From NCBI GenBank assembly GCA_963693365.1, contig CAVNZM010000006.1, positions 620,001-684,000 of the forward strand: a DNA stretch of 64,000 nucleotides. The letters run 5' to 3'. The notes beneath the pieces were generated by a model. That model searched no databases. It saw only the letters and a list, made by a program, of their open reading frames with translations, and was not told the DNA's origin. This DNA is from Amoebidium appalachense (taxonomy: Eukaryota; Ichthyosporea). The position numbers and the translations under genes were made by a program. The number at the start of each line of letters is the position of its first letter. Position 1 is the first letter of the stretch. Positions 24,930-36,566 of this stretch are shown one piece after another.

Positions 24930-25826
24930 AGGAAGGGGGGGAGAGGGGGGGGGGGGGGAGGAGGAGGAAACGAAAAGGGAAACCGAAGGGAGGGCGGGGG
25001 AGGGGGGAGGAGGAGGGGAGAAAGAGAGAGAGTTGGGGAGGGAGGGGGGGGGGGGAGGGGAGGGAAGGGAGGGAGGGGAAGGGGAAGGAGGAGGGGAAGA
25101 GAGCGGCAAGAGATAAAGGAGGGAGAGGAAGGGAGGGGGAGGGAGGGGAAGGGGAGAGAGAGAGCCTAGAGACAAACTGGAGAGGGGGGAGGGGGGGAGA
25201 AAGTGGAGGGAGGGTGGAACGGGGAGGAAAAGGGAAGGAAGGGGAAGAGAGGGGGAGAGGGTAGGGGAGATGATGGGGAGATACAGAAAGGTGGACTCGG
25301 AAGGGGGGATGGGGAGAGGAATGGGCTGGGGTGGGAAACGGGAAGGGAAAGGGAAAAGGGTTGGGGGGGACGAGGGTGGGGTGTTAGGGGAGGGAAAGGG
25401 AGGGAGGGATGAGGGAAAGGGAGGGAGGGATGGAGAAAGGGAGGGATGAAATAGGGGTTAGAAGGGGGGGGGGGGGGGGAGGGGAGGGGGATGGCTGAGT
25501 GTGGGATAATGGGGGAAAGTGCGGAACGAGGAGAGGGAGGAACTGGGGGAGAGGGAAAGAAGGAAACAGAGGAGGGGGGGGGGGGGGGGGGGGGGGGGAA
25601 AGAAGAAAAGACAAGGAAATGAAAGAACTCCTCTCCCCTCCTTCCCCTCCCCCCCCCCCCCCCCCCCCCCCCCCTCCCCCACCCCCCAGGTGCATTCAGG
25701 GTCCCGTCTCGTTCCATCCCTTCCCCCTTCCTCCCTCTCCACCCCTCCTTCCCCCCCCGTCCTCCTTCCCCTTCCCCCCCCCCCCCCCCCCCTTCCCTTT
25801 TTAAGGGAAAGGCTTTGAAACTTAAC

Positions 25827-25892
<66 letters not shown>

Positions 25893-26210
25893 GATTAAGA
25901 ATAAAGAAGGAAGGAAAAGGAATGAGGCAGAAACGATAAAATGTCCCGTGAATGAGAGAATTAGAATTTCAAATCAAGTGCGCATGGATGCATAAAAAGG
26001 CTCATCTGTGATAGGCAACACCCATGCAGTAGTCGTTAGCCTAAAATCCTAAACAGATAAAAAGATAGCATAGATATTATCAATAGGGAAGGTGTCAATG
26101 CGGGGGTGTATGACGGAAAACGGGGGGAGGAGGGAGGGGGAACATTTTCTCAGAAAAAGGCAATTGGTGAAGGCCTAGGAGGGGTTGGTTTTTTTTTGTT
26201 TTTTTTTTTT

Positions 26211-26262
<52 letters not shown>

Positions 26263-26418
26263 GACGAAAAATCGGCACCAATTTGTTGCTCTACCGTAAC
26301 CCGTAGCAGAGCCTTACATTCTTTCCCCCTCTTTCCGCCCCCCCCTCCCCCCCCCCCCCCTCCCCCGTCCCCCGCAGGCAACCTTTTGGGCATGCTCAAA
26401 GGCAATGGGCTCCTCTGA
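20675..26418 (+). CDS. OAS-like nucleotidyltransferase with two C-terminal dsRNA-binding domains
   Basis: Six exons (20675-20899, 21227-21484, 22513-22762, 23456-23950, 24512-24802, 26378-26418) join in phase to 519 codons plus TGA. The nucleotidyltransferase core shows [11 protein letters not shown] (residues 64-74) and [10 protein letters not shown] (76-85) with the metal-binding DxD at D78/D80, as in 2'-5'-oligoadenylate synthetases. The third strand reads DTEVNILFG, where OAS has FDVLPA, so the third carboxylate looks replaced by Asn. Exon 3 resembles OAS1-C ([26 protein letters not shown]), and [12 protein letters not shown] follows. dsRBD1 spans about 326-388 ([15 protein letters not shown]). 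A Pro/Ser/Thr linker leads to dsRBD2 at about 450-519 ([15 protein letters not shown]). The likely role is dsRNA sensing. The NF90/DZF family is the alternative, since it shares the domain order. Confidence 0.85.
21811..21872 (+). repeat. C-run joined directly to A-run
   Basis: About 30 C followed immediately by about 31 A in intron 2 of the OAS-like gene. The reverse complement is T-run to G-run, matching 24336-24405, 26189-26261, 30789-30862 and 51814-51876. Confidence 0.95.
24803..26377 (+). other. Long purine/pyrimidine intron 5 of the OAS-like gene
   Basis: This 1.6-kb intron is mostly a G/A-rich strand from 24880 to 25625. A nearly pure C/T stretch follows (25627-25802), then (AAT)n at 25828-25892 and a T-run joined to a G-run (26189-26261). 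It splits dsRBD2 just before its last helix; the final exon adds only about 13 residues. Confidence 0.8.
25828..25892 (+). repeat. (AAT)n microsatellite
   Basis: About 21 AAT units in the last intron of the OAS-like gene, downstream of the pyrimidine tract. Confidence 0.95.
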
Positions 26419-26985
26419 TTGGTTTTTGTCTGGATGGATGCAAAGGATGGTGGCTGTTGCCCCATATTACTGATGTGATCTGACTTTTATCTCTAATGGC
26501 TGATTGGATGTCACAAGCTCTTATTATCCTGGTTTGAATATTATATCTCGTGATATCTCATGACTGATTACTATATGTGCTTCTCTCTGACATTCTGATC
26601 CTCATATCAAGTTTTATTTTAATAGTGCTCTCTATAATATTATTAATAGTCTGTCAATCTCACTGCCTTCTTTTATCCCCCCAGCCCTCATCCCCTCCCG
26701 TCTTTACCAACCAGTCTGCCTGCAGTGCCAAACCATACGTTGATCGTGGCAGCATACATTTGTATATTACGGTGCGTACTTGGACAGGTCGGCCACAAAC
26801 AACAAAAATCCAGGCAGAGGTGGGGCACCAAATTATCTTGTGATGCCGAGCAATACAATACATGACTCAGTGCTTATATATATGTGATTCAATGAAATAT
26901 GTTCAAATCAATGACGTTGATCATGAGTAGCACGTATGACGAGGTGCATGCGTTACCGTTCGCGCAGATGCATAAGGAAGTCATT

Positions 26986-27034
<49 letters not shown>

Positions 27035-27456
27035 ACACACCGCCCCGCCCCGCCCCCGCCCCCCCCTCCCCCACGCACACGAGTACACTCAGTCGTCAAC
27101 ACACACGCACATACACACATACGCAAACACAAACGCAAAGGCACCAAATTCACACACTAAACTAGCTCTATTAAATTTTTACTGGCATATAGAAAGTCGG
27201 ACTCTGGAGCCAATCTCAATTGCAGAGTAGCTCCAGAGCTTCTTGTTTGGATATTCCATTTTTTTTTTTTTTTTGCTTTCTTGGTTTTTGTATAAATTTT
27301 AAGCTTTCAGTTCAAAGTCTTTGCGCGCTAAAACTTCCCGCCCAAATTTCTATATTTCGCTAGTCAGTCAAATGCGTGAGAATCAATTATGTTTTTTTGT
27401 AAATATAAGCTTTTTTTTTTTTTTTTTGCGCGCCAAAACTTCCCGCCCACATGGAA

Positions 27457-27501
<45 letters not shown>

Positions 27502-27653
27502 CCCGCCACCGCTGGATTCCAAAGTACGGGTCCCCAGAGCCAGTGAGCGAGAAAATAGTGAGAGAGAGAGTGAAAGGCGGAAGGAGCGAGTGTGCACGTG
27601 GTTGGGTTAGCAAGTGCGGCCCGGGGGAACCAGATCTTTTGCTTTGTGTGTGT

Positions 27654-27684
<31 letters not shown>

Positions 27685-28250
27685 GGGGGGGGGGGATGGC
27701 CCTGGGGGACTTTTTGCACGGATGTTCTTAATTACGGAAGAGTGGGGGAAGGGGGGGGGGGGGGGAGAGAGGGGGGGGGGGGAGGAGGGGGAGGGGGGAG
27801 AAGTTGAACGACGTTGGCTGCCGAAGTTTTATGTAACAACACACTTGGGAGAACTTGGGAACGAATAATGATAGCCAGTTTTATATCGAGATCGGAGCTT
27901 GAGCCAGCCAAACAAAGGCGAGCTTGTGGCGGGCCAGGTGCAATTAGGGCTGCAAAAACAACAATTTTAATGAACTCCACACCAGTGGGGTGTGTTCACC
28001 TCGAAGATAATAAACACATAATTCAGCATTCATGAGGCTGATATCAAACAGAATATCAAATTGGACTGATAGCCATTGAAACACCTGCCCCGTCACCAAG
28101 GTAAACAAACAACCCACATACACATTTTATGTGCACCCCTGAGCTCAAAAACATGTACCTAGGACAGTCACTGCACTTGCAAGCTGTAACCCCTCAAATC
28201 CAGCATGTATACGTACAAATATCCTGTTTCAACCAGACAACACCATGCAC
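26419..28250. other. Intergenic between the OAS-like gene and the small minus-strand gene
   Basis: No exon is recognised. It holds a poly-C/(CA) block (26985-27040), two copies of an E2F-like module (27320-27343, 27425-27448), a poly-C run (27459-27499) and G-rich DNA (27667-27800). A possible minus-strand ATTAAA signal at 27966-27971 could serve the small gene to the right. Confidence 0.5.
27320..27448. promoter_or_regulatory. Duplicated E2F-like promoter module
   Basis: tttgcgcgctaaaacttcccgccc (27320-27343) and a copy with one difference (27425-27448) lie 105 bp apart. Each contains two matches to the E2F/DP core (TTTSSCGC type): the GCGCGC/TAAAA half and TTCCCGCC. Both copies follow T-rich runs. 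No target gene is evident. Confidence 0.4.
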
Positions 28251-28514
28251 CTATTTCTCCTTCTGGCCACCCATCACCTCGCTGACCTTGACAGGGTCAT
28301 CCGGTTTCTTGGTGTGGCCCACCAGCTCCGAGTCTGCCTCACGCACTGCGGTCATTTGGGCCGGGTCTTTGCCCTCCACCTCACTCTGGCTGACTACAAA
28401 CTTGTCACCAACACCGCGGGCCATGGCGTCCTCTGCGCTCATCTCTTTGGGAAGGAAACCCCCGCGGCTGTCGCGGTCACCCATGCTGGAAGCGTGCGTC
28501 TTTTTGTCGGACAT
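28251..28514 (-). CDS. Small hydrophilic protein of unknown function
   Basis: An 87-residue single-exon frame beginning MSDKKTHASSMGDRDSRGGF and ending MGGQKEK. It is charged, lacks Cys and has no hydrophobic segment, suggesting a soluble and perhaps disordered cytosolic or nuclear protein. I do not recognise a family. Reasons to accept it: balanced composition in a repeat-filled region, a mostly G/C third position, and a TATA box at a spacing like that of two better-supported genes. ATG 28514 is the first in frame. Confidence 0.6.
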   Translation of the reverse strand: MSDKKTHASSMGDRDSRGGFLPKEMSAEDAMARGVGDKFVVSQSEVEGKDPAQMTAVREADSELVGHTKKPDDPVKVSEVMGGQKEK

Positions 28515-28630
28515 GTTGACTCACGAGAGGAGGTGGTAAGAGAGAAAAGAAAATTTGTTGAGACTCGCCTTTTTTTTTTTTTTTTTTTTTGTAACAACCG
28601 GGCTACTGACGCTTCTTTGCGGGGAGTGGG

Positions 28631-28638
28631 ATTTTATA
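28631..28638 (-). promoter_or_regulatory. TATA box of the small minus-strand gene
   Basis: On the minus strand the sequence reads TATAAAAT, about 117 bp upstream of the ATG at 28514, matching the 98-120 bp spacing of the other two TATA-type genes. Confidence 0.6.
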
Positions 28639-28915
28639 CAAGAGGAGCGCGAACGTGATATCGATGCACGATACGGGGTTTCGTGTTTTCCCCCATGTTT
28701 GTGACACCACGGACCAGGTACAGGGCCACGCGTGCTTACGTCATTTGTTTTTTGTTGTACTGTCCGAATCAGAACAGGCATACGCACTAAATTTGCTGAC
28801 GGATATGCACGCAATCGTGGTGCACATGTACATGTGCTGTTTCGTGCTTTTCGTTTCACCGTTGATACTTAACGGCACCCACGGATTTCATATAATACCA
28901 TGGTCTTGCAACCAG

Positions 28916-28964
<49 letters not shown>

Positions 28965-29441
28965 CCCCCCCCTCCCCCCCCTCCTCCCGGGGCCCCCCGT
29001 CCACAGACAAATGTCCCAGGGAGCTCGAGCTTTTATTATAACTGAGATGTTCGCGTCTTACAAATGTCCTTTTGCACATGTCGTTTTTCGAAATATAAAG
29101 TTGCAACAACGACTTGAACAATCCGGAATAAGTGAAAACGGCCCCCGCTCACAGGGAGAAATCACAAACTGCTTTATAATGCTCACGTCTTCATCCCAAC
29201 CCAAATACATACTGACAGTACAGCGGCCTGCAGCTGCAGTCGGAGGTATGTGTCCACACACTCGTTTCTTCATTCTTGGTGGCCCGGGCCCTCGGAGCCA
29301 CAAACCCGTTGTGCATGCGTACATACATATGCCAGTTATGCCACCCACCTATGTACAGTCATATAGAGTACAACAATACGTGCTATATATGGCTACCATC
29401 TCACATCTTTCGTACAAAATACAGAGGCTTCAGTAATCAGT

Positions 29442-29475
<34 letters not shown>

Positions 29476-29903
29476 ACGGCGCAAACAAACAAACATAAAA
29501 AAAAATGTGGCAAGTTGTAATATCTGGTTACGTCAGTGAAAAATATCATGATCCCCCCCCCCCCCCCGGAAAGGGAATATATTTGGAATATTCACACAGC
29601 TTTTGCACGATTTAGACTGCTCTACCAGCCATAAAACTTTTAAACGATAATCTCTAATAAAGGGCCCATGCGATTTGTGCGACCGTGTGAGTGGCTGAGG
29701 TGTGCAGGTCCATGTATATACATACGCGCGCGCGCGTGTGTGTGTGTGTGTGCGGTGTGTGTGTGTGCGCGCGCGCGTGTGGTATGCATGCGCGCGCGTG
29801 TGTGCACATCATTCTCTGCACAGGTCCGTCAAGGCTCCCCTAAAAGGACTGGGTTTACAACCACCCACACTCTATTCCAACCTCCACCTCGATTCTTTAC
29901 CGC
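28639..29903. other. Intergenic between the small gene and the GOSR1 3' end
   Basis: No coding exon is seen. There are poly-C runs (28917-28960, 29443-29475, 29553-29567) and a (GT)n/(GC)n stretch (29728-29805). TTTATT at 29035-29040 would read AATAAA on the minus strand, but it lies about 865 bp past the GOSR1 stop. Confidence 0.5.
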
Positions 29904-30028
29904 CTAGCCAAACAGATACCACAAACAGAAGAAAATACAAGCAGACACCACGCTAGCCAGGATGAGGGAGTCTCGCCGCTTGCGCAGGTCTATGTGCCGC
30001 ATCAAAGTGTTGAGCCCAGGTATCCGTG

Positions 30029-30064
<36 letters not shown>

Positions 30065-30069
30065 ATGTG

Positions 30070-30153
<84 letters not shown>

Positions 30154-30222
30154 ATGTGTGTATGTGCAGCGCGCGTGTCACATGATGGATGTGGAGGCGA
30201 CGAAGGGGAGGACGGGAATGGG

Positions 30223-30253
<31 letters not shown>

Positions 30254-30406
30254 AGAATGTGTTAGCGAGTCACGATGAAGCACATTCACGACGGACAGCA
30301 TTGGATGTAGATTTTGAGAGTACGTATTATAAGTAGAGCCCCTCCTCCGCGTGGGGGGAGGGGGAGGGGGGGGGGGGGGGGGGGAGGGCAAAGCCACGCC
30401 ATGCAG

Positions 30407-30501
<95 letters not shown>

Positions 30502-30786
30502 AGCGCACTGGCGTGCGTGTATGCCTGTAGGTGGGTGGTCCATAAATACATGTGTACCTCGGTGTGGTATAGTTGTGTATGCAGTATAAACGTAGTTGTG
30601 TATGCAGTATAAGCGTAGTTGTGTATGCAGTATAAACGTAGTTGTGTATGCAGTATAAGCGTAGTTCTGTATGCAGTATAAACGTAGTTGTGTATGCAGT
30701 ATAAGCGTAGTTGTGTATGCAGTATAAACGTAGGTCCACGGCCGTGTGTGTGCACGAAAGCATGCATTCGACTGCTTGAGAGGGGT

Positions 30787-30819
<33 letters not shown>

Positions 30820-30830
30820 GGGGGGGGGGG

Positions 30831-30864
<34 letters not shown>

Positions 30865-33800
30865 TTGAATGCGTCAAAAAGTACGAAGTACACAAGAACA
30901 AACGGATAACACGATGCAGAATGCAAGCCATACATAAAGAGTATGCATAATAAGCAGAGCCCATCCTCAGGGGGGGCCCACGTCATCCACAGTACCCGAG
31001 TTTCGACCTATTCCCCTCGTTAACGAAACCCAACTCAGATACTGTTTCACTTGAACATGAGTAGGTCACCCGTCTTGATCAGAGACGAGCAGGGTTGCTT
31101 ATGCAGGCAAGGGCAGTGGGAAAGGCCGGGGGTTAAAGTTGGGGCGGGGGGGGGGGGGGGGGTCTATGTTCTTACCAGCCAGGCCACGTATCCTGCCCTC
31201 TATGCCCCTAAACTGCTGCCTTTGGGCAACTAGATCCTCCTTGGTGGCCAGCGCAATGCTGCAAGAGGTGTCAGTGCACTGCTTTAATTGCACAGCAAAC
31301 CCCCCCACCCCCCCCTCCCCGGGCCCTTCCCCATACACACACACACCTACACTCACACATTCCCACACGCACAGACACAAAGGACACATGCACATAGGGA
31401 TGCCCGTGTCCAAGCACAGAACACATCACAGCCCATAGGCATCACAACCTATCCTCTTCCCTACTTCCCGTCCCTACGTATTGTGTCGTCCACATAGGGC
31501 CAAATAGCTAAAGTCAACGAGTCGATTGGATTAGCAATTCCACTTTAAAATTTTTGAGCCATTTGATTGGATCTGCAATTCCACTTGAGAAAGTTCACTA
31601 TTTTTTGGATTATCAATAGTTGGCAAATCAGTAGTGTGTCTGTGTCTGTGCGTCATGTGTAGGTATATGTGTGTGTGTGTTTGTGTGTGCATGCTGTGTG
31701 TGTTTGTGTATGTGTGTGTGTGTGCATATCTGCCCACGGTCACCCCTGTATATTTGCGCATGTGTTTGTGGGTGTGCATCTCTGTGTAGATGCGCGTGCT
31801 TACGGGTGTGCAAGTGGTTTAATATGTCCGGTTGAGGAAATAAGTGAGCGAGCAAGAAATGCACCAGGTGTGTGTAGTGACCTGATAGCGTCGTTAGTCA
31901 TCTGGTGGCTACTTAGTAGGCGGCTCTGTTCCCGACTGTAGTATGAGTCTGTGCTGTTCTGTGGGTTCTTGTAGTCACTGCAATGCATGTGTTATTATGG
32001 ATATAGATGTATTCTTGTAGTCACTGCAACGCATGTGTTATTATGTATATAGCTGTATTCTTGTAGTCACTGCAATGCGTGTGTTCTTGGATATAGATGT
32101 ATTCTTGTAGTCACTGCAATGCATGTGTTAATATGGATATAGATGTATTCTTGTAGTCACTGCAATGCATGTGTTATTATGGATATAGATGTAAGGCACG
32201 TGTTATTATGGATATAGATGTAAAGCATGTGTTATTATGGATTTAGATGTAATGCATGTGTTATTATGGATATAGATGTAAAGCATGTGTTATTATGGAT
32301 TTAGATGTAATGCATGTGTTATTATGGATATAGATGTAATGCATGTGTTCTTCTGGATATAGATGTAATGCATGTGTTATTATGGATGTAATGCATGTGT
32401 TATTATGGATATAGATGTAATGCATGTGTTCTTATGGATATAGATGTAATGCATGTGTTATTATGGATATAGATGTAAAGCATGTGTTATTATGGATATA
32501 GATGTAAAGCATGTGTTATTATGGATATAGATGTAATGCATGTGTTATTATGGATATAGATGTAATGCATGTGTTATTATGGATATAGATGTAAAGCATG
32601 TGTTATTATGGATATAGATGTAGTATGAGTCTGTGCTGTTCTGTGGATTCTCGTAGTCACTGCAATGCATGTGTAAGTGGGGGCATGGATGCAAGAAACA
32701 AACGGCCAGGGTGGAAATATGGACGGAACAGAGAGGATGCACGACACATATTCAAAGTTTCTGGATTTTGTTACAGTCTGAACAGAAGACATAGGTTCCC
32801 AGGGAGGGAGGGGATGCGGGGCGTTTAGGGGGGGGGGGGAGGGGGGGGGGGGTAAACACTTCCCCTATGGTGAATGCGCCCCCGATCTCCCCACATCCCT
32901 ACCCCCAGCACACACAGACATGCACACACCCACACCCACACACCCACACACCCACACCCACACATACACACACACACACCCACACCCACACATACACACA
33001 CACACCCACACATACACACACACACACACACACCCACACATACACACACACACACCCACCCACACACACACCCCCACATCCCCACCCCCACCCCAACCCA
33101 CCAAAAGACAAGGAAAAAAATGCTTGCATAGCTGGCCACCAGCATAGACAGCCCTTGAATGTCACTGGCATGGGCACACACCTGCCACCACATGCACACA
33201 ATCAATATGACCATGGGAGGAAAGAGAAACATACTTGATTTCGCGCTGAATAGACGTGAGCAGCTGCTCTCTCTCTTTGGCTGCCGTGATGTTGGCCTGC
33301 AGCACCACCACACAGTCAGCCACAACATCGGCAGAATTGCTCTTCCCCCCTCCCCCTCCCGTCCCCCCCCCCCCCCCCCCCCCTTTTCTCTCTCACGTAC
33401 ACCCACACCCACACACTTTCCCCTCCAATGACCAAAACTCACCCATCCGCCGACCAAGAAATAGGTACTATCAACGCCATACCGACCGATACATCAGTCC
33501 CAATAGTCCTATTAGTGCCCAAGATGATAAACGGCCGCCATCACCCACACCCTGTGCTGTTTGCCGCGTAACCAGTTGCTTTGCCACACAAGGACTTTGC
33601 ATTTCTGTTGGACAGCGCATGTGGCTGCACCATTGCCCACCACAGGCCTACAGTGATGTGCTCTAACAGACTTGCACCAGGAACCTGCCTCGTTATTGCC
33701 AAGAGTCCCCCCCCCCCCCCCCCCCCCCCGGGCACCAAAAAGGGAGAAATAAAAAGGGGAAACAAAGAAAGGAAACAAAACAAAACTACATCATACCACA

Positions 33801-35901
33801 CCACACCACGCCACACAACATAAAGCGAAAACAGAGATCGCACACTGAGGATGAAACAAAATGATAAAAGGCATGTCATGAGGCCGATGGTGTTGGTGGT
33901 CGAAGGGTGGGCAGGGGGGAGAAGGGGGCATTTCACGTTCCAGTGCATGTGGTTGAAGGTTCAGAGAACTTTAATTAACAGCATGCATGTTGCAGCCCCC
34001 TCCCCCCCCCCCCCCCCCCCCCCCTCCCCCTCCTCAAACTACCACATGCATGCCAAGTGCCCACCTTTGTTTTCCTAAACTCCTGTGTGTAGTCATTCAG
34101 TATCTCTCTGTGTCTTTGCAGTGTGTGCAGCACTGCCGGGCTAGACCCTGCCCCGATCTGCGTGTGCTCGGTCATACTGTCGTTGACTCGCGACAGCTGG
34201 AGAGGGGGGGGGGGGGGGGGGGAAGGTTAGAATGTGTTAAGAGTGTGAAGGCAACACCATGTAGATTTTTCCAAGCATAAACAAGGAGTATGCAACATAA
34301 GCACAGCATCCCCGCTAGGGGGAGGGAGGGGGGCAGGGGGAGGGGGGCGGGAGGGGGGAGGGGGGGAGGGGATTGGTGGGCCATGCACGGTGAAATAAAA
34401 ACCAAAAGAATGGTGATGATCCTTCAAGTCTTTGGTGACCCGTTCTGTTTGAGCACAGTCAAACCTGTACCTTGTCCACATTTATCTGTCTCGTTCCCCC
34501 GTGCCCCCACCCCCTCCCTCCCCCTCTCCCCTGCGCTTCCTCACCTTCCCCTCCCACCCCACCCCCTCTCCCCTCCCTCTTCTTCCCCCCCCCGCCCCCC
34601 CCCCCACACACACACCCCTTCCCTCCGTCCTCCCCCCCTCCCTCCCTCCACACACACACATTCCTCTCCTCCAGAGATCTAGTCCAGAAGCAAGCTATCC
34701 CTTGGGAGTTTATAGAAACCTCACATCTATCTACCAGGAATGCCGGCAAAGATCAGGCAGCAAATGAATGTTTTATTAAGAACTAATAGTAGTAAGCAGG
34801 CAGGTGATAACAACTATAGCCACTACACCCCACACCAGGGAGGAGATTTGGAGAGGGGGAGGGGGGGGGGGGGGGAGAGGGAAGGGAAGGGGGGGAGGGG
34901 GGATGGGGAAGAAGGGAAATAGGAAAGGGGCGAAGTGGAGGGCGGGGGGGGGGAGGGGGGGGGGGAGGGGGAGAGAGAGTGAGGAGGGGGAGGGGGGAGG
35001 GAGAGGAAAGGGGGGGGGGGGGGGGGGGGGGGAGAGGGGGGAGGGAGGGTTTGTTGCATGCACACTGCCCACCTGCTCTACAAGCTGCTCTATCTCCCTG
35101 GCCATGGCTTCAAACGTGTGGTCACCCCCCTCCCTGTGTGTCCTTACAGTCAGTCTCCCACGAGCTATATCGGTCCCGCCACCAGACTTGACTTCCCCAG
35201 CAAACACCACACAGCCATAGAGACACAGATCAGGCCCCAATCAGATATAACTTCGTCCAGTGCCCCTTGCCCCCCCCCCCCCCCCCCCCCCCCCTTCCCT
35301 CTCTCGCCCCCAAAATCCCTTCTGCAAAAAATACAGCTACTTGACCAACTGCCGATACCCACAAGCAAAGTGTTACCCCCCCCCCCCCCCCCTTCGTCTT
35401 ACCCCCTTCTTGCCCCCCCCCCCCCCCCCCCCCCTCCCCCCCCCACCCCCCACCCCCGGGGCGCCCCCAACCGGGGAAAGAAAGGAGCCACAGTTAAAAA
35501 AAGACTGCACACACGACATCCAACACACGAGGCCTGAGGTGCATAACAAACGTCCATGCTGAAGCAGAATCCCCCCCCCCCCCCCCCCTCTTCCTCCCCT
35601 CCCCTCCCTGCCCAAAACGCCCTGACGAAATACTCTCGCCTCCTTCAACGTCCGCTCCCTCTCATCCCCCTCCCTTCTTCCCCCCTCCCCCCCCCCCCCT
35701 CCCCTCTCTCCCCTCGGCACAACCTCCGTGTCTCGTAGGCCAAATCCTCAAGATGCACATCCCAAGTGCACAATCAGTCACATCCACACAAGCAGGCACA
35801 CAAACGGACCCACGAGTGCAAGAATCCCCACGCTGACCACGGACACACACAAGTACACACAAGTCGCAGGCATGCGGGGTTTCTGTGAAAAAAAGCAACA
35901 G

Positions 35902-35985
<84 letters not shown>

Positions 35986-36566
35986 ACATACACACACACA
36001 CACAAACACACACACAGGCAAGAGCACACACAGAAAAACACACAAACCGACACACACACAGAAACACACAGTCACACAGAAGCACGCAACCACTTGGAAA
36101 AGCACGGCAACAATCGCCACAGTGGCGAGTGTTGCCGTGATTTCCCAACATTGTAACCTTAGGTGGACATGTGGCGTAACAAGCACACATGCATACCGTG
36201 GTGAGTGAACACGCAAGAGAACAGAGCCTTTTACTGTATTACATACAAAAACACCATCAACATGGCAAGCATGTGCCCACAAGAAGACACACGCACACAA
36301 ACACACATGCACAGACCCACCGTAGACACACACACATCTAATGGTACAAAGACGCAGGCAAGCACACAGCACATGTACAGGCACACACGCAAACACACAC
36401 ATACAAACACACACAGAAGCACTTACACACAAACAAAAACGGATCTCACTTACCCCGCGGGGTTTGTGCCCAGCTTGCTAAAAGACACCAGCTTCATGTC
36501 TATCTCTCCTTCCAGCTGGCGTGCTTTGCGCCTAAGCTCCTCCCATCGATTATTTGTGCCCGCCAT
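29904..36566 (-). CDS. GOSR1: Golgi SNAP receptor complex member 1 (GS28), Qb-SNARE
   Basis: GOSR1 is a tail-anchored Golgi Qb-SNARE for ER-Golgi and intra-Golgi fusion. Seven minus-strand exons (36566-36454, 35133-35073, 34196-34065, 33296-33235, 31935-31882, 31258-31176, 30028-29904) total 630 nt: 209 codons plus TAG, with all phases consistent. The N-terminus WEELRRKARQLEGEIDMKLV matches the family's first Habc helix. HTLQRHREILNDYTQEFRKT (exon 3) is highly diagnostic. The SNARE motif runs from SIALATKEDLVAQR, with the central Gln, into HIDLRKRRDSLIL. A C-terminal membrane anchor follows (LASVVSACIFFCLWYLF). It is about 40 residues shorter than the human protein, mainly between exons 1 and 2. 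Introns carry minisatellites and (GT)n arrays. Confidence 0.94.
30411..30493 (+). repeat. (GT)n microsatellite
   Basis: About 40 GT units in GOSR1 intron 6. A second array at 30029-30150 abuts the acceptor of exon 7, reading (CA)n CAG on the coding strand. Confidence 0.95.
30571..30736 (+). repeat. 23-bp minisatellite in GOSR1 intron 6
   Basis: About seven copies of gtagttgtgtatgcagtataaac, with the last codon-like triplet alternating between aac and agc in successive copies. Confidence 0.9.
31938..32674 (+). repeat. 29-bp minisatellite array in GOSR1 intron 4
   Basis: More than 20 copies of a unit of the type atgcatgtgttattatggat + atagatgta, with small deletions and aatg/aaag variants. 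Both ends of the array carry the same flank of about 52 bp (tagtatgagtctgtgctgtt...), at 31938-31990 and 32620-32674. The left flank touches the 3' splice site of GOSR1 exon 5. Confidence 0.9.

Noticed and set aside
20675-26418. Plain NF90/NF45 (DZF) assignment for the OAS-like gene
   Set aside because: The GS-x-x-KGT loop, the intact DxD, and the [10 protein letters not shown] and VFDPAN stretches fit OAS better. The dsRBD order still leaves a relationship to NF90 open.
35134-35240. Longer GOSR1 exon 2 starting near 35191
   Set aside because: That acceptor breaks phase with exon 1; the acceptor at 35134 restores phase and the family alignment.
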